A stretch of 64,000 nucleotides of DNA from Argyresthia goedartella (taxonomy: Eukaryota > Arthropoda > Insecta > Lepidoptera > Argyresthiidae): assembly GCA_949825045.1 (NCBI GenBank), contig OX463836.1:8697829-8761828 (forward strand). Direction: 5' to 3'. Of the stretch, positions 51,727 to 61,598 are shown piece by piece (position 1 is the stretch's first letter; each line of letters begins with the position of its first letter). Below the pieces are notes generated by a model. The model ran no database searches. It had not been told where the DNA came from and saw only the letters and a list, made by a program, of their open reading frames with translations. Made by a program: the position numbers and the translations under genes.

Positions 51727-52029
51727 TTGTAGTTTGAGATTCAGTTAAATTTGAGTGGCCATTCGGCCTGTAGTCAATTCGAGGCTGCAGCGTATTCAAA
51801 GAGAGTTGATGATTATAATATGGAAACGTCTAGTGTCGCAATCTCTCGCTTTGTTAAATGATTGATTCTGATTTAGAATTATGTCAAATCTCTTCGATTA
51901 TACGTGAATAGATCTCAAATCGTGTAATTAGTCCGACGGATGTTTTGTTTTGGCGTAGAATCCAATATTTTATCAATAGAGAGCATTGACTCTAGCCAGG
52001 CACTATCTATTATTAAAGGAGAACAATTT
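51727..52029 (+). other. SIDT: Probable 3' UTR of the SID-1-like gene
   Basis: Sequence after the stop codon without a clear AATAAA close by; the first clear AATAAA on this strand lies near 52800. The 3' end was not assigned. Confidence 0.4.
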
Positions 52030-52285
52030 AAATGACCACCAAAATATTTTTTTCCTGCCCAAAATGGGTAAATGATCACCAAAAGTTGCAGAAAATATCA
52101 CGCAAAATATTTCCCCTTTATCCTTCGTGTTAGGTTGAACATGTAAAAACAACAAAAAATACTTAAAACATGAGCTTAAGTACACAAAACATAAAAAGAA
52201 GTTTGGGGATCATTTATCCAAACACAATTTGGCGGTCGTTTCGAATTGATTGGCAGTAAAATAGGTGCGTTTTTGGTGATCGTTT
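52030..52285 (-). repeat. Dispersed repeat, inverted match to 26840-27060
   Basis: Shares AAATGATCACCAAA blocks, CCTTCGTGTTAGGTTGAACA and TTTATCCAAACACAATTTGG with the copy in the SID-1-like intron. Confidence 0.65.
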
Positions 52286-52843
52286 AAACATAAGCCATAT
52301 AAAATGTAGTGCTGATCAAAACTAGTTCCGAAAGAGTTACTTTACCATTATTCCATTATTTAGTAACGTACGTAAAGCACGACACAACGATCTTTAAATT
52401 GTAAATCCCTGCAGAAGGCCAATGGTGTATCAGAGTTCATAATGTTCCTGACAGTTCACACGCCTTGACGTTACGGCTTTAAACTTTAAAGATCGTGTCT
52501 GCAACTCAGCGATAGTCATATATTTTAATACCGTGTCTGAACTACCTAAGATTCATTTAATTAAGATTTAAAAATAGACTTAATTTTCGTGCCTTTTAGA
52601 TTTGCAATGAATCTACACCAAAGTATAGGTAATGTATGTTTAGTAACCATTAATTATGTATAAACACATTACATTTTCCGTTTTTAGATAAGCGTGTAGT
52701 TAATGATTGAAATAATATTATTACTTATGCATTTATATCATAAAAACGAACAAATGTAATTAAGCCAATTTTAGTAGAGAGTCGCAATATTGTAGTTTAA
52801 ATAAATTGGTTATCTGTTAAGTCGGTTTACGGACGATAATTTT

Positions 52844-52979
52844 ACGTGATAACGTCTTAAGAAACGCTTAGGCCGATCTTGCCTCTCTATCGCTTGTTCC
52901 GCGCTCTCGCTTGCACGCTCGGCTCAGGCGGAACGTGACGTGCAGCCGGCGTTCATAGATTTATAAGACGTTATCACGT
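52844..52979. mobile_element. MITE with 16-bp terminal inverted repeats
   Basis: ACGTGATAACGTCTTA at the left and TAAGACGTTATCACGT at the right are exact reverse complements around about 100 bp of GC-richer DNA. Confidence 0.8.
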
Positions 52980-53374
52980 TTTATTGTAAACAGTACCTAC
53001 ATTGTTATACAATGTATGACAGAGCTCTCTTTTTATTAGCTAAATTATAAGTATGGATCACAGTCCAATGGATGGAATGGCTTTGTTTTTTGGGTATTGT
53101 CAATTGCCCGCCTTTTCTCCCGCTTGGTGGCGCGTTCGAAGATTGAGGCAAAGAGTTTCATCCATTTAAGGTTAGGTTTAAATTCACGTCGCGTGAACTT
53201 TGAATATACTTGACAATGGCAAAATCAACATAAAATGAGGTTTTCACGCCATATATTTGAAGATATTAGAGGACAATCTTACACAAATCGAACTAGGCCC
53301 ATAGTGAACTCAACAAGGTTTGTGTTTTAGGGGTACCAGACGACGATATATCTAACAGAGATGCTTATGTAAAT

Positions 53375-53512
53375 GCATAGAAAACATCCAAGAATAAGAA
53401 ATAAATATTCATGCTCATCGCACAAATATTTGCCCTTACCGGGATTCGAACCCAAGACTGTCAGCTTCGTAGGCAGGGTCACTACCCGCTAGGCTAATCC
53501 GGTCTTCGTGAG
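53375..53512 (-). mobile_element. SINE-C head, minus strand
   Basis: On the minus strand it reads CGGATTAGCCTAGCGGGTAG, GACCCTGCCTACGAAGCTGA and TTCGAATCCCGGTAAGGGCA. This is a tRNA-like head with a B box and the start of the body. Confidence 0.75.
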
Positions 53513-54450
53513 ACAAAATGTGACAACTTTGACAGATAGACCGCCTCGAACTACACCAACGCTATCTGCAATGAGCTTTTCGGATTAGGTGCCACTCAAG
53601 CGAGAAATAACATCTATGATTGTATTATTTTGTATCTAAACACATCACCGGAAGGAAGGACTCCCGAACTAACTTTCAAACTATTTTGGTATCAAAAAAT
53701 GCACCTCTGTTGGATTTTTTGGCATTTTACTTACAATAAGCAGTCTTTCGATTGAGCCACAAACCGAAGCAGTGGCCTCATCATGTCGGAATCCCTATAA
53801 ATTACAGATCGGCGAATCTTAGCCGTTCTACTGTAAGAGCGACCGAAATCCGGTTTTTATTTTTCATAGGTTTTGAACTTAGTTACCATGCAATTAGGTT
53901 CAAAATCGCGGGCCATTTTTTATGGCTCACAAATGACTGGATAATCGCTCATTAAATTCCTATAAAAATCTTATTAGGTTTAGATTAGGCTACAGTTTGG
54001 GCTCAAATGAACTGGCCCTGCAGTCTTGACAAACATAACGAGGGCTATACAGTTTCACAGTCTAACATATAAAAAATAACAAATTTATGATTTATAAAAG
54101 TACAGCGAGTCAGTTTTAACTAAAACACCGTTGTAAGTTCGTTTATTCTTTTAGGGTCTGTGGATGTCGGCTGAAGGAAGAGCATCCAAAGCCGTTAACT
54201 TAATTTAAGAAAATATTCTGTGTATGAGTAAAAAATTACTATGTTTTCCAGCAAAGCGTTTCGTTTATCTGAGGTTCCAACAAACGAAAAAAAAACCACC
54301 AACATAAATTCTCAGATTAACGAAACTCTTTGCTTAAATTCATACATCGACAACTGACTGACGTTTGCCTTTGGCATTTGGTGTATATCAGAGAGAATAT
54401 AATGTGTGTTATTGCCTAAAATGGGTTATCGGACTGTTATAGAAGGGTCT
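53513..54450. other. Intergenic, nothing recognised
   Basis: A/T-rich with short spurious frames. No exon, RNA gene or repeat boundary is supported. Confidence 0.45.
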
Positions 54451-54716
54451 GTACCCCTACGCTTGATACGCAAGGCAAGAATTCAAGCTTGCTTTTCCGT
54501 CATTTCAACAGAACACAGTTACCTACTGTGTTGAGAAGAATGACAACTTCATACAAAAAAACAATTTACTAGCGCCACCTAGTGGGTAGTAGTGGTAGCC
54601 ATAGCGTTTTTTGTATGAAGTTGTCATTCTTCTCAACAGAGTAGGTAACTGTGTTCTGTTCAAATGACGGAAAAGCAAGCTTGAATTCTTGCCTTGCGAA
54701 TCAGGGGTAGGGGTAC
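54451..54716. mobile_element. Fold-back MITE, arms about 100 bp
   Basis: The left arm runs from GTACCCCTAC through AGAATTCAAGCTTGCTTTTC and CAACTTCATACAAAAAA. The right arm is its near-perfect reverse complement ending GGGGTAGGGGTAC. The loop contains AGCGCCACCTAGTGGGTAGT. Confidence 0.88.
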
Positions 54717-55009
54717 TGAGCTACTTTAAGTTGTAGAAGGTTTATAACGAAACTAAAATACAGATTTTATTTTATTAATCATAATTTTGTGAGAACAGAT
54801 TTTATTTTATTAATCATAATTTTCTGAGAACGGTCTGTAATACTGTTTTAACTCCATATTATGCGTGTTTTAGAGAATTTGAATATTTATAAATAATACT
54901 TAAGTTTTAAGTTAACTTTGCAAATTAAAAGAGTTCGATAGAGTGTATGTATATTGTACAAACAATTTCACTCTTTTTAACAGATTTCAAAAAGGAGGTA
55001 GTTCTCAAT

Positions 55010-55175
55010 TTGACTGTTTTTTTATATAAGTTTGTTACGCGATTGTTCCGTCAATTTTGAGTATATTTTGATGATTCTTGTTTTGATAGGTGGGTCATAC
55101 TATAGAGGTGGTATCATATAAATTTTATCAAAATTGATTAAGAGTTTTTTTGAAAATACCAACATAAACAAAAAA
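55010..55175 (-). repeat. Dispersed repeat, inverted match to 26690-26830
   Basis: TTGTTACGCGATTGTTCCGT and TATAAATTTTATCAAAATTG occur as reverse complements at 26690-26830. Confidence 0.65.
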
Positions 55176-55589
55176 TATACACAACATTTAGGCTTGTGGT
55201 TACTTCAGCAAAAGTTTTGATGAGGACTTTTCGTGTATTGAAACGACTTTCGCATCCCGACCGGGGAGAAAGAAATAGGGCTTAAACTGAAGTTTTTAAA
55301 TTGGTGTAAGTATTATATTTTGCAACCGGCATCCGTCGTAAAGCGCTCGCCATCTATGTCGAGACTGCAGGGCCAGTACCCCTAGCCGACCCCGCGGGGG
55401 ATGTTGACGCGGGGAAGTGAGGGACAGAACTATGCCCCCCCCCCCCTCATGCTGCTCATGGGTGCAGGAGACATTTTCAATCGCCAGATACAGAGAGCTA
55501 CGGTCTCTGTTTTGTATCTCTGACTTCTATTCCGTTTCAAATGAATGTTCTGAAGGCTGTTCGCAAACTGCAAATTGGTGTTTGACCAA

Positions 55590-55675
55590 TCGCCCCCCTA
55601 CCCTTGATACGCAAGGCAAGAATTCAAGCTTGCTTTTCCGTCATTTGAACAAGACACAGTTACCTACTCTGTCTG
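55590..55675. repeat. Solo arm of the 54451 fold-back MITE
   Basis: CCTACCCTTGATACGCAAGG through TTTCCGTCATTTGAACAAGA and AGTTACCTACTCTGT matches one arm only. Confidence 0.8.
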
Positions 55676-55999
55676 TTATTTTAAGCGATTGTGAGTGGCG
55701 AAACATCCATTTGTAAAGGATTGGGATTTGCGGAGCGACTCCCGGCCTTAACCAGCGGCCTTGATCTGTACCTCAAACATCGATCGCGATCAATGTCGTG
55801 TGAAGTAACCGTGTTCTGATTGGTTGTAGGTAGAAGCTTACGATTCATTTCTTCATGTTCATTCATTCATTACAGTTTATAAACTGTCGATAAATTGTAA
55901 ACCGCATCATATAACTGTACAATATAAGTTACTTGTATTGTACAGTTTATAATTAAACGTTAAATTGTGAACTGGTTTAAACTTGAATTACAGATTAAA

Positions 56000-56120
56000 T
56001 ACCAGGGCGAAGTGATGGATCAGCGTATGTGTAGGCTAAAGGGGGTGAGCTAAGTGGATCCCCCTTTATCTTTCGTGTTAGATTGAATTGTAAGAACAAA
56101 TTAAACATAATTTGAAAACC
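56000..56120. repeat. Dispersed repeat, relative of 40920-41060
   Basis: Both have TTTAAACTTGAATT, AATACCAGGGC, a GGGGGTGAGC- or GGGGGCGAGC-like stretch and TTCGTGTTAG.TTGAA.TGTAAGAACAAA in the same order. Confidence 0.6.
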
Positions 56121-56631
56121 CGGTCTTGCTTACAAGTTGTCTATAGTTTCCAAACCCACGCGTTAGTTTATAAACTTACTGTTTTCACAATCTTTAGATG
56201 AATTTACTAAAGCTGGGATGTTCAGAGTACTCACAATGAAGTTCAGAGTAATGCAATTTCACTATACTGTGAGTTTAAAAATGAATGAACCTAACCTTAA
56301 ATCAATATAACGCGCGGCGATTGACACGAATGCAAAAAAAACATTCTTTATTTCTAAGCAGGCGCAAAGCAAAGCAATAACTGTCTCCTTCATACTCATA
56401 AGTTTGAACGCGCGCGAGAGAGACAGTCACACTATGCTTGAAGCCCATGCAGTGCAACTTCACGCCGCCCGGTTATTCACAGACAACACGTAAATATGTT
56501 CAACAAAATCAAAAATCAACCTACCGAAAATAGCATCTCTTTTGTAAATAATTCTATAGGCATTAGCTTCCTGACGATAACGTGCTTGTGTAAACACAAA
56601 TTATAAAGTTCACCCGAGTGAAGGATCTATA

Positions 56632-56838
56632 ACTTGTCAAATTCGTACGTAGCACTCCCATGGTCTGCGGGCGACGGGGGACGAAAGATGCGGGGGCGGG
56701 AAAGAAGAGCGAGGGCGGTTCCTACTACGCGCCCCCGCCGCCCGCGCTCTTCTTTCCCGCCCTCGCAGCCCCTGCATCTTTCGTCCCTCGTCGCCCGCAG
56801 ACCATGGGAGCGCTACCTACGAATTTGACAAGCTATAG
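56632..56838. mobile_element. GC-rich fold-back element, complete copy
   Basis: Ends are CTTGTCAAATTCGTACGTAG on the left and its near reverse complement ACGAATTTGACAAG on the right. GC-rich inner arms (CATGGTCTGCGGGCGACG / CGTCGCCCGCAGACCATG) follow. The same family is at 10650 and 29465. Confidence 0.88.
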
Positions 56839-57993
56839 CTATTGTTTTAATTTAGTCAGATTTGTTTCAGACTTATATTGAAGCGATCATGTTTTCATTG
56901 ATTGTGTGTATGGTTTTCATTAACTAAGGTTATTTTATAGTTCAGATGTAAATAAATTATTATTTTGTACATAAATATCGTTTTTTTTTTGGTATGTGCA
57001 GTGTAGATAATTTGGGTCATTAAACAGGACGTCAGCCATAAAAAGTACGGGGAGTGGAAAATAAAGCAGTGTTGGTTGATAATATCGGACGCATATGTAA
57101 ATTAGTTGAAGTTCTTTGAAAATAAATCACTATTAAATCCCATGGACTCTAACTTCATTCACAGGATACATAATTTGGTGTCAGATAAGGCGCATAGACT
57201 AGTTACAGGCTGGCTATGCCCTTTTCATAGAACGATAGTGTGATAGGGGAAGCACTTTGCTAGCTCGCAATCCTGATCATAGTATATACACCTCTTATTG
57301 ACACCGCATATTTACTCAATGTTAAGACTTAGTCAATATAAAACAAAATGCGCTTAAACTGCCCGGTGCTGCTATCTACTTTTTGTTACTGTAATTAGTT
57401 CTGCTACTCGATCACAGATGGCGGTACAAGGTAAAATTGGATATCTTACAGAAGTATGTTGAAACAGGCGCGAAGAAGTAAAATTTTCATGACTAGTAGA
57501 TAAACTTAGGAACTTTATTGGCTGGCCCGGCCAGGTAATTCCGTTTATTTTCTTACTGTACAGAGCAGGGTGTGTCTGTCCAGTACACCCTAAGTATTCC
57601 CCCAAAACCCTGCGCTTAATCCCTATAACCGAAACACATTCGAATGAAATAAAATCCAGACCATATAATCGGCCATAACCATTACTCGCAGTGATATTCA
57701 TAAATAATATCTTCTATTATTGCTATAAATAATTACGAATGACAAACCAAAATATGCGTGACGAACCGAAACGTGGCGAATCGAACAAAAGCCGGCGGCA
57801 CGTGCGGTTGGCGCGAAATAAACTTTTTGGTTTTTAATTTTGTTGAGAATAGGAAAGCTGAATTACGGATAATTATCATATTTAATAATATTTTGCGAAA
57901 ACATCTTTTGCACGTTTTAATAATTTTTGTTTTGAATTTCAACAAAAAATAACTATTTAAATTAACGTGAAACGGAACATTTTTTTAAAAGAT
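56839..57993. other. Intergenic, nothing recognised
   Basis: A/T-rich. No coding or RNA feature is supported; frames up to about 109 codons lack family motifs. Confidence 0.45.
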
Positions 57994-58133
57994 CCATCAG
58001 CGTCTAGACAGCAAGACACAGGAAGTAAGGGACAGAGCTATCCGTCAGTCTCCCTTTCCTTTTCTAAGCGAAAGAAGGAGGAGATTGACGCATAGCTTAC
58101 TTCCTGTGTCTTCCTGTCACTAGACGCTGATGG
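57994..58133. mobile_element. Fold-back MITE of about 140 bp
   Basis: CCATCAGCGTCTAG at the left and CTAGACGCTGATGG at the right are exact reverse complements. Inner arms GACACAGGAAGTAAG / CTTACTTCCTGTGTC extend the hairpin. Confidence 0.88.
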
Positions 58134-58189
58134 GCCAGGGGCCTGTTTGCGCGGCAAACTGTCAGCTGTCAGTTAGAACCCGCGATTTT

Positions 58190-58692
58190 TGGCAATAAAT
58201 CTTAGTTTGACCGAGCGACGAAGCGAACAAAGCGTCTCCGTTCAGGATTGGGCAAAAATGCTTTCGTATGTCCGGATGTGTGTCCGGATGTTATCCTCTG
58301 CAGACTGCATTTCTGAACTGAACCTCGTGTTTTTTTTGTGGGCAGGTTCGATAATTAAATAGATTTTTAAAAATGGCGGGATGTGGGGGTTTTAAATTAA
58401 AAAAAAAACCGCTACAATCCAGTCAGCTTGACGGATTTCAACAAATGAGGTGTCGTTGGATTTGTACAGTCCGTGAGAGTAACAAGCTATATTCATATGA
58501 GCCAGGGCTCTTTGCCAAACGAAGAAAAAAAAACAAGCTAGATAGTCAAGATGTAGTTTACAAGTTAATCTTGCGGCTACTTTCTTACTCCATGTACGTA
58601 ACCAGGTGCATTCTTAATTTTGCATGTGTTACTAAAAGAAAGTGTCACCCGCGAGGTCTACAGCTCACAGAACCTATTCGACATTATATTTT
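58190..58692 (-). repeat. Dispersed repeat, copy 2 (inverted match to 31030-31505)
   Basis: Contains GACCGAGCGACGAAGCGAAC, ATGTTATCCTCTGCAGACTG, ATGTACGTAACCAGGTGCAT and TGTCACCCGCGAGGTCTACA. All are found as diverged reverse complements in the SID-1-like intron copy. Confidence 0.75.
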
Positions 58693-58699
58693 TTACTCA

Positions 58700-59270
58700 C
58701 TTTTAATTCTTTAAGTAAGTCACTTTTCTTTCTTGGGTTAGTTTCTTTATTCTTATTGCTAAGTTTTTCTTCTCCTTTTTTTCTGTATCTTCTGTGGATA
58801 TCTGTTACTGGCTTTATTCTTGTATCATTTAATATTGTTATCTTATATTTAACTTATCTATAGATTATTTGCTGTTGATGTCCCAAATATAATAAAATAA
58901 AATATACGTGAAAATAAAAGCACAAATAAAATGAATGCAGTTCTGTGAATGCAGGAGATACGTAACGTGCGACGGATATTCAGGGTGAAACAGAAACGTG
59001 TAGAAAACTTTCAGGGTGTAGTAAACAAAAGTTATTCAGCACTAAAATTTGCGTGATCGGGAATAGTCCATAGCCGCAGTCAGGGAGATTATGAAGATTT
59101 CCTCACAAGTTTGAGAGGTTATTGCAATCTAACTGAATATCATTCAACAATTGATGAAGAAGATTTGATCAGAGCAATTTTTCTAAAGTAAATTACTTAG
59201 GTGCCGTTGTGCATCTTTGTGATGGGGTTCAAATTTATAGAATATGTGAGTGACGGACGAACAAACATGC
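58700..59270. other. Intergenic, nothing recognised
   Basis: T-rich then mixed sequence. AGGTTATTGCAATCTAACTG near 59110 may be repeat-derived, but no match inside the window was seen. Confidence 0.4.
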
Positions 59271-59274
59271 GCAT

Positions 59275-59352
59275 ACATTCCTTCTGGCCCCACACTAGGA
59301 TACTCTGTGTCGCGGGAATCAGAAACAGCGGCATCACACACATATGTTAGCT
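59275..59352 (-). repeat. SINE-B 3' fragment, minus strand
   Basis: CTTCTGGCCCCACACTAGGA and TACTCTGTGTCGCGGGAATC are the reverse complement of the SINE-B 3' region. Confidence 0.6.
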
Positions 59353-60178
59353 CTTGTTAGTTACACCTTGTATATTTCACTATACTTACATCTAACGCCA
59401 TCTAGTGGAGCCGGCTTGTACTAACGTAAAGCAACTTTCCATTTCCGTTTAGATTATTTGAAGGATTATGATGATAGTTAAAATCCTTTTATGTTTGACA
59501 TTAATTGTAATTAATCATCATTTCTTTAGTTTATATTTGTCTTTGGTTTAAATCATGAATCTATCCTCGTTTCTTCAAATTTAACTTTGTCGAACCTATA
59601 GCCGGATGTAGTAATACTTCCGTTATAGACGTACCCTGTTCTGGTTATATCCTTTTTTTGAAAATTGAACTCTAAAATCATAATAAAGTCTATTCTGATT
59701 TTAGAGCCATTTATGAAGGTCCTATCGTTATTATGTTTAATTCATATTTAAATCTTTTAGACTTGTAACAGGAAGTGACATGATTAAAAATGGTGACTAG
59801 CGATGTATTAGACATTTCCGTTCGATGCTAATATTAATCTGATGGTTTATTGAAATGTTTTATAATTTGTTAAATCTTGATAATGTTAAAGCCAATTTTA
59901 GAACTATCCAGAATATTTGTAGTAATTATAGAATTCGTGTTAGAAATAATACGTGTAAATTGCATTTCCGGTTTTGGATAGTCTGAAGAAGGGTGTGTTT
60001 AACCGCGAAAACGAACGCGGGAGATGGAGGGAATAGATGTTATAAATAGGACTGCTTTGATTTTGAGAACACTTTTGTTACTGCCACGAAAAGAAATACA
60101 CCATTTAAAAATCTGTCAGCGAGTATTTATTATCAGAAGTGGTTCTACGAAAGAAGCAAATTCTTCAACTGCCCCACG

Positions 60179-60952
60179 ATGGACCGCTCTAAATCCAGAA
60201 GATCACGTTCAAGATCTAGAAGCTATCGGCGTGGTAAACGTCGAGATCGTGATAGAAGCCGCAGGACACCTAGAACGAGCCGATCGCGGGAACGAAATAT
60301 TAGTCCATCAAAAAAGAGATTTCGTGAATCGGCCAGGGATACTTCATCACAACGACGTCGTATCCACAATGAGGACGTCAGGCGTTCAAAGGAGAATTCC
60401 ATACGATCTTCAAGCATTCAAACCCCAGGTACTTCTTCAGCAATACGAGTACATGATCCAGAAAATTCTGCGACCGGACGAGATGGCCCAGTCGCCATGA
60501 CCTCAAGCAATACTGCGACCGGACGAGATGGCCCAGTCGCCATGACGTCAAGCAATGCTGCGACCGGACGAGATGGCCCAGTCACCATGACGTCAAGCAA
60601 TGCTGCGACCGGACGAGATGCCCCAGTCGCCATGACGTCGAGCAATTCTGCAATCGGAGTTGACGACCCAGCTGCTATGATGTCAAGTAGTTCTACGACC
60701 GGACGAGACGAAGAAAACGTGAACCCGAGTGCTACAGCGACGAGTAATACGGTGCTGGACGTACAGGTTAGAAATAAAACTGACTCGTCTAATTCAGGCA
60801 TGTTAGTAACTTTCGATGAATTTTATAAACTCCTACAGTCACTAAAACCAGGTTTATCCACTAGAGGCAATGAAAACATGATCCCAGAGTTTGACCCATC
60901 TATCAAAAATAGCCGAATTGAAATATGGTTAGCAAAAGTTATACGGTCATAA
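60179..60952 (+). pseudogene. Ty3/gypsy gag, 5' part with 15-residue repeats
   Basis: Opens with a very basic RS-rich region (RSKSRRSRSRSRSYRRGKRR). Five 45-bp tandem units follow, encoding TGRDGPVAMTSSNAA-like repeats (about 60475-60705). The Gag start MLVTFDEFYKLLQSLKP then runs to EIWLAKV. The frame then leaves Gag: most of the capsid region is missing and the zinc knuckle resumes in another frame at 60939. The ATG chosen is the first of the open frame; the true start is not certain. Confidence 0.65.
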
Positions 60953-61598
60953 AACCAATGATTGTCCGCGTAAAAAGAAAAATACTGAAAAACAGGTTCT
61001 TGTTATAAACAGCATAGCCGATCCTAGCCATAAATATTACAAAAGAGCTCTGATTAATAATGTAAAAGAAACTCAGTGCTTTGTTGATATGGGAAGCGAT
61101 TGCACACTAATTACGCAAAGATTGGCCACCCAAATAGGTCTAGCAATTGCGACTGATAGTATACCGACAGTTCATGGATTGGCGAATGTACGTGTTCAGC
61201 CTTTAGGTAGAGTGCAATTAACTTTACTTATTGATACAGTTGAAGCTACGATAACAGCGCTAGTTGTAAGAGACGAACAATTGCACGTACCCTTACTTGT
61301 AGGACAGGATTTCACCGAATTACCTAATGTGATTATCACAAAAACAGATAGCTCCCTTAATATCATGACCAGAGATTTTAATCCTGAGTTACCGTCATTT
61401 GATAATGACCAAATTTATAACAAACACATGTTATACGTACACTCCGACACTAAAATTGAAACTGTAGGTTTAATTAAATGCTACTGTAAGGATGTACGCG
61501 ATGCAAATATATACCTAAAAGATAATTATCCTCTCCCAAGAATAGATGATCAACTAGATTTATTGAGTGGAAATAAATACTTTATCAGATTCCTGTAA
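60939..61598 (+). pseudogene. Ty3/gypsy gag C-terminus, protease, RT start
   Basis: The frame resumes with half a zinc knuckle (YGHKTNDCPRKKK). It passes into an aspartic protease with FVDMGSDCTLITQRLA, then the RT entry motif KDNYPLPRIDDQLDLLSG. It ends at a stop after NKYF. The motif carrying the first catalytic Asp of RT, which should follow here, is absent, so a short deletion with frame change disables RT. Confidence 0.75.

Noticed and set aside
58373..58714. 113-codon plus-strand frame
   Set aside because: It lies in a dispersed repeat that is also in the intron at 31030-31505 in opposite orientation, where the frame is not preserved.
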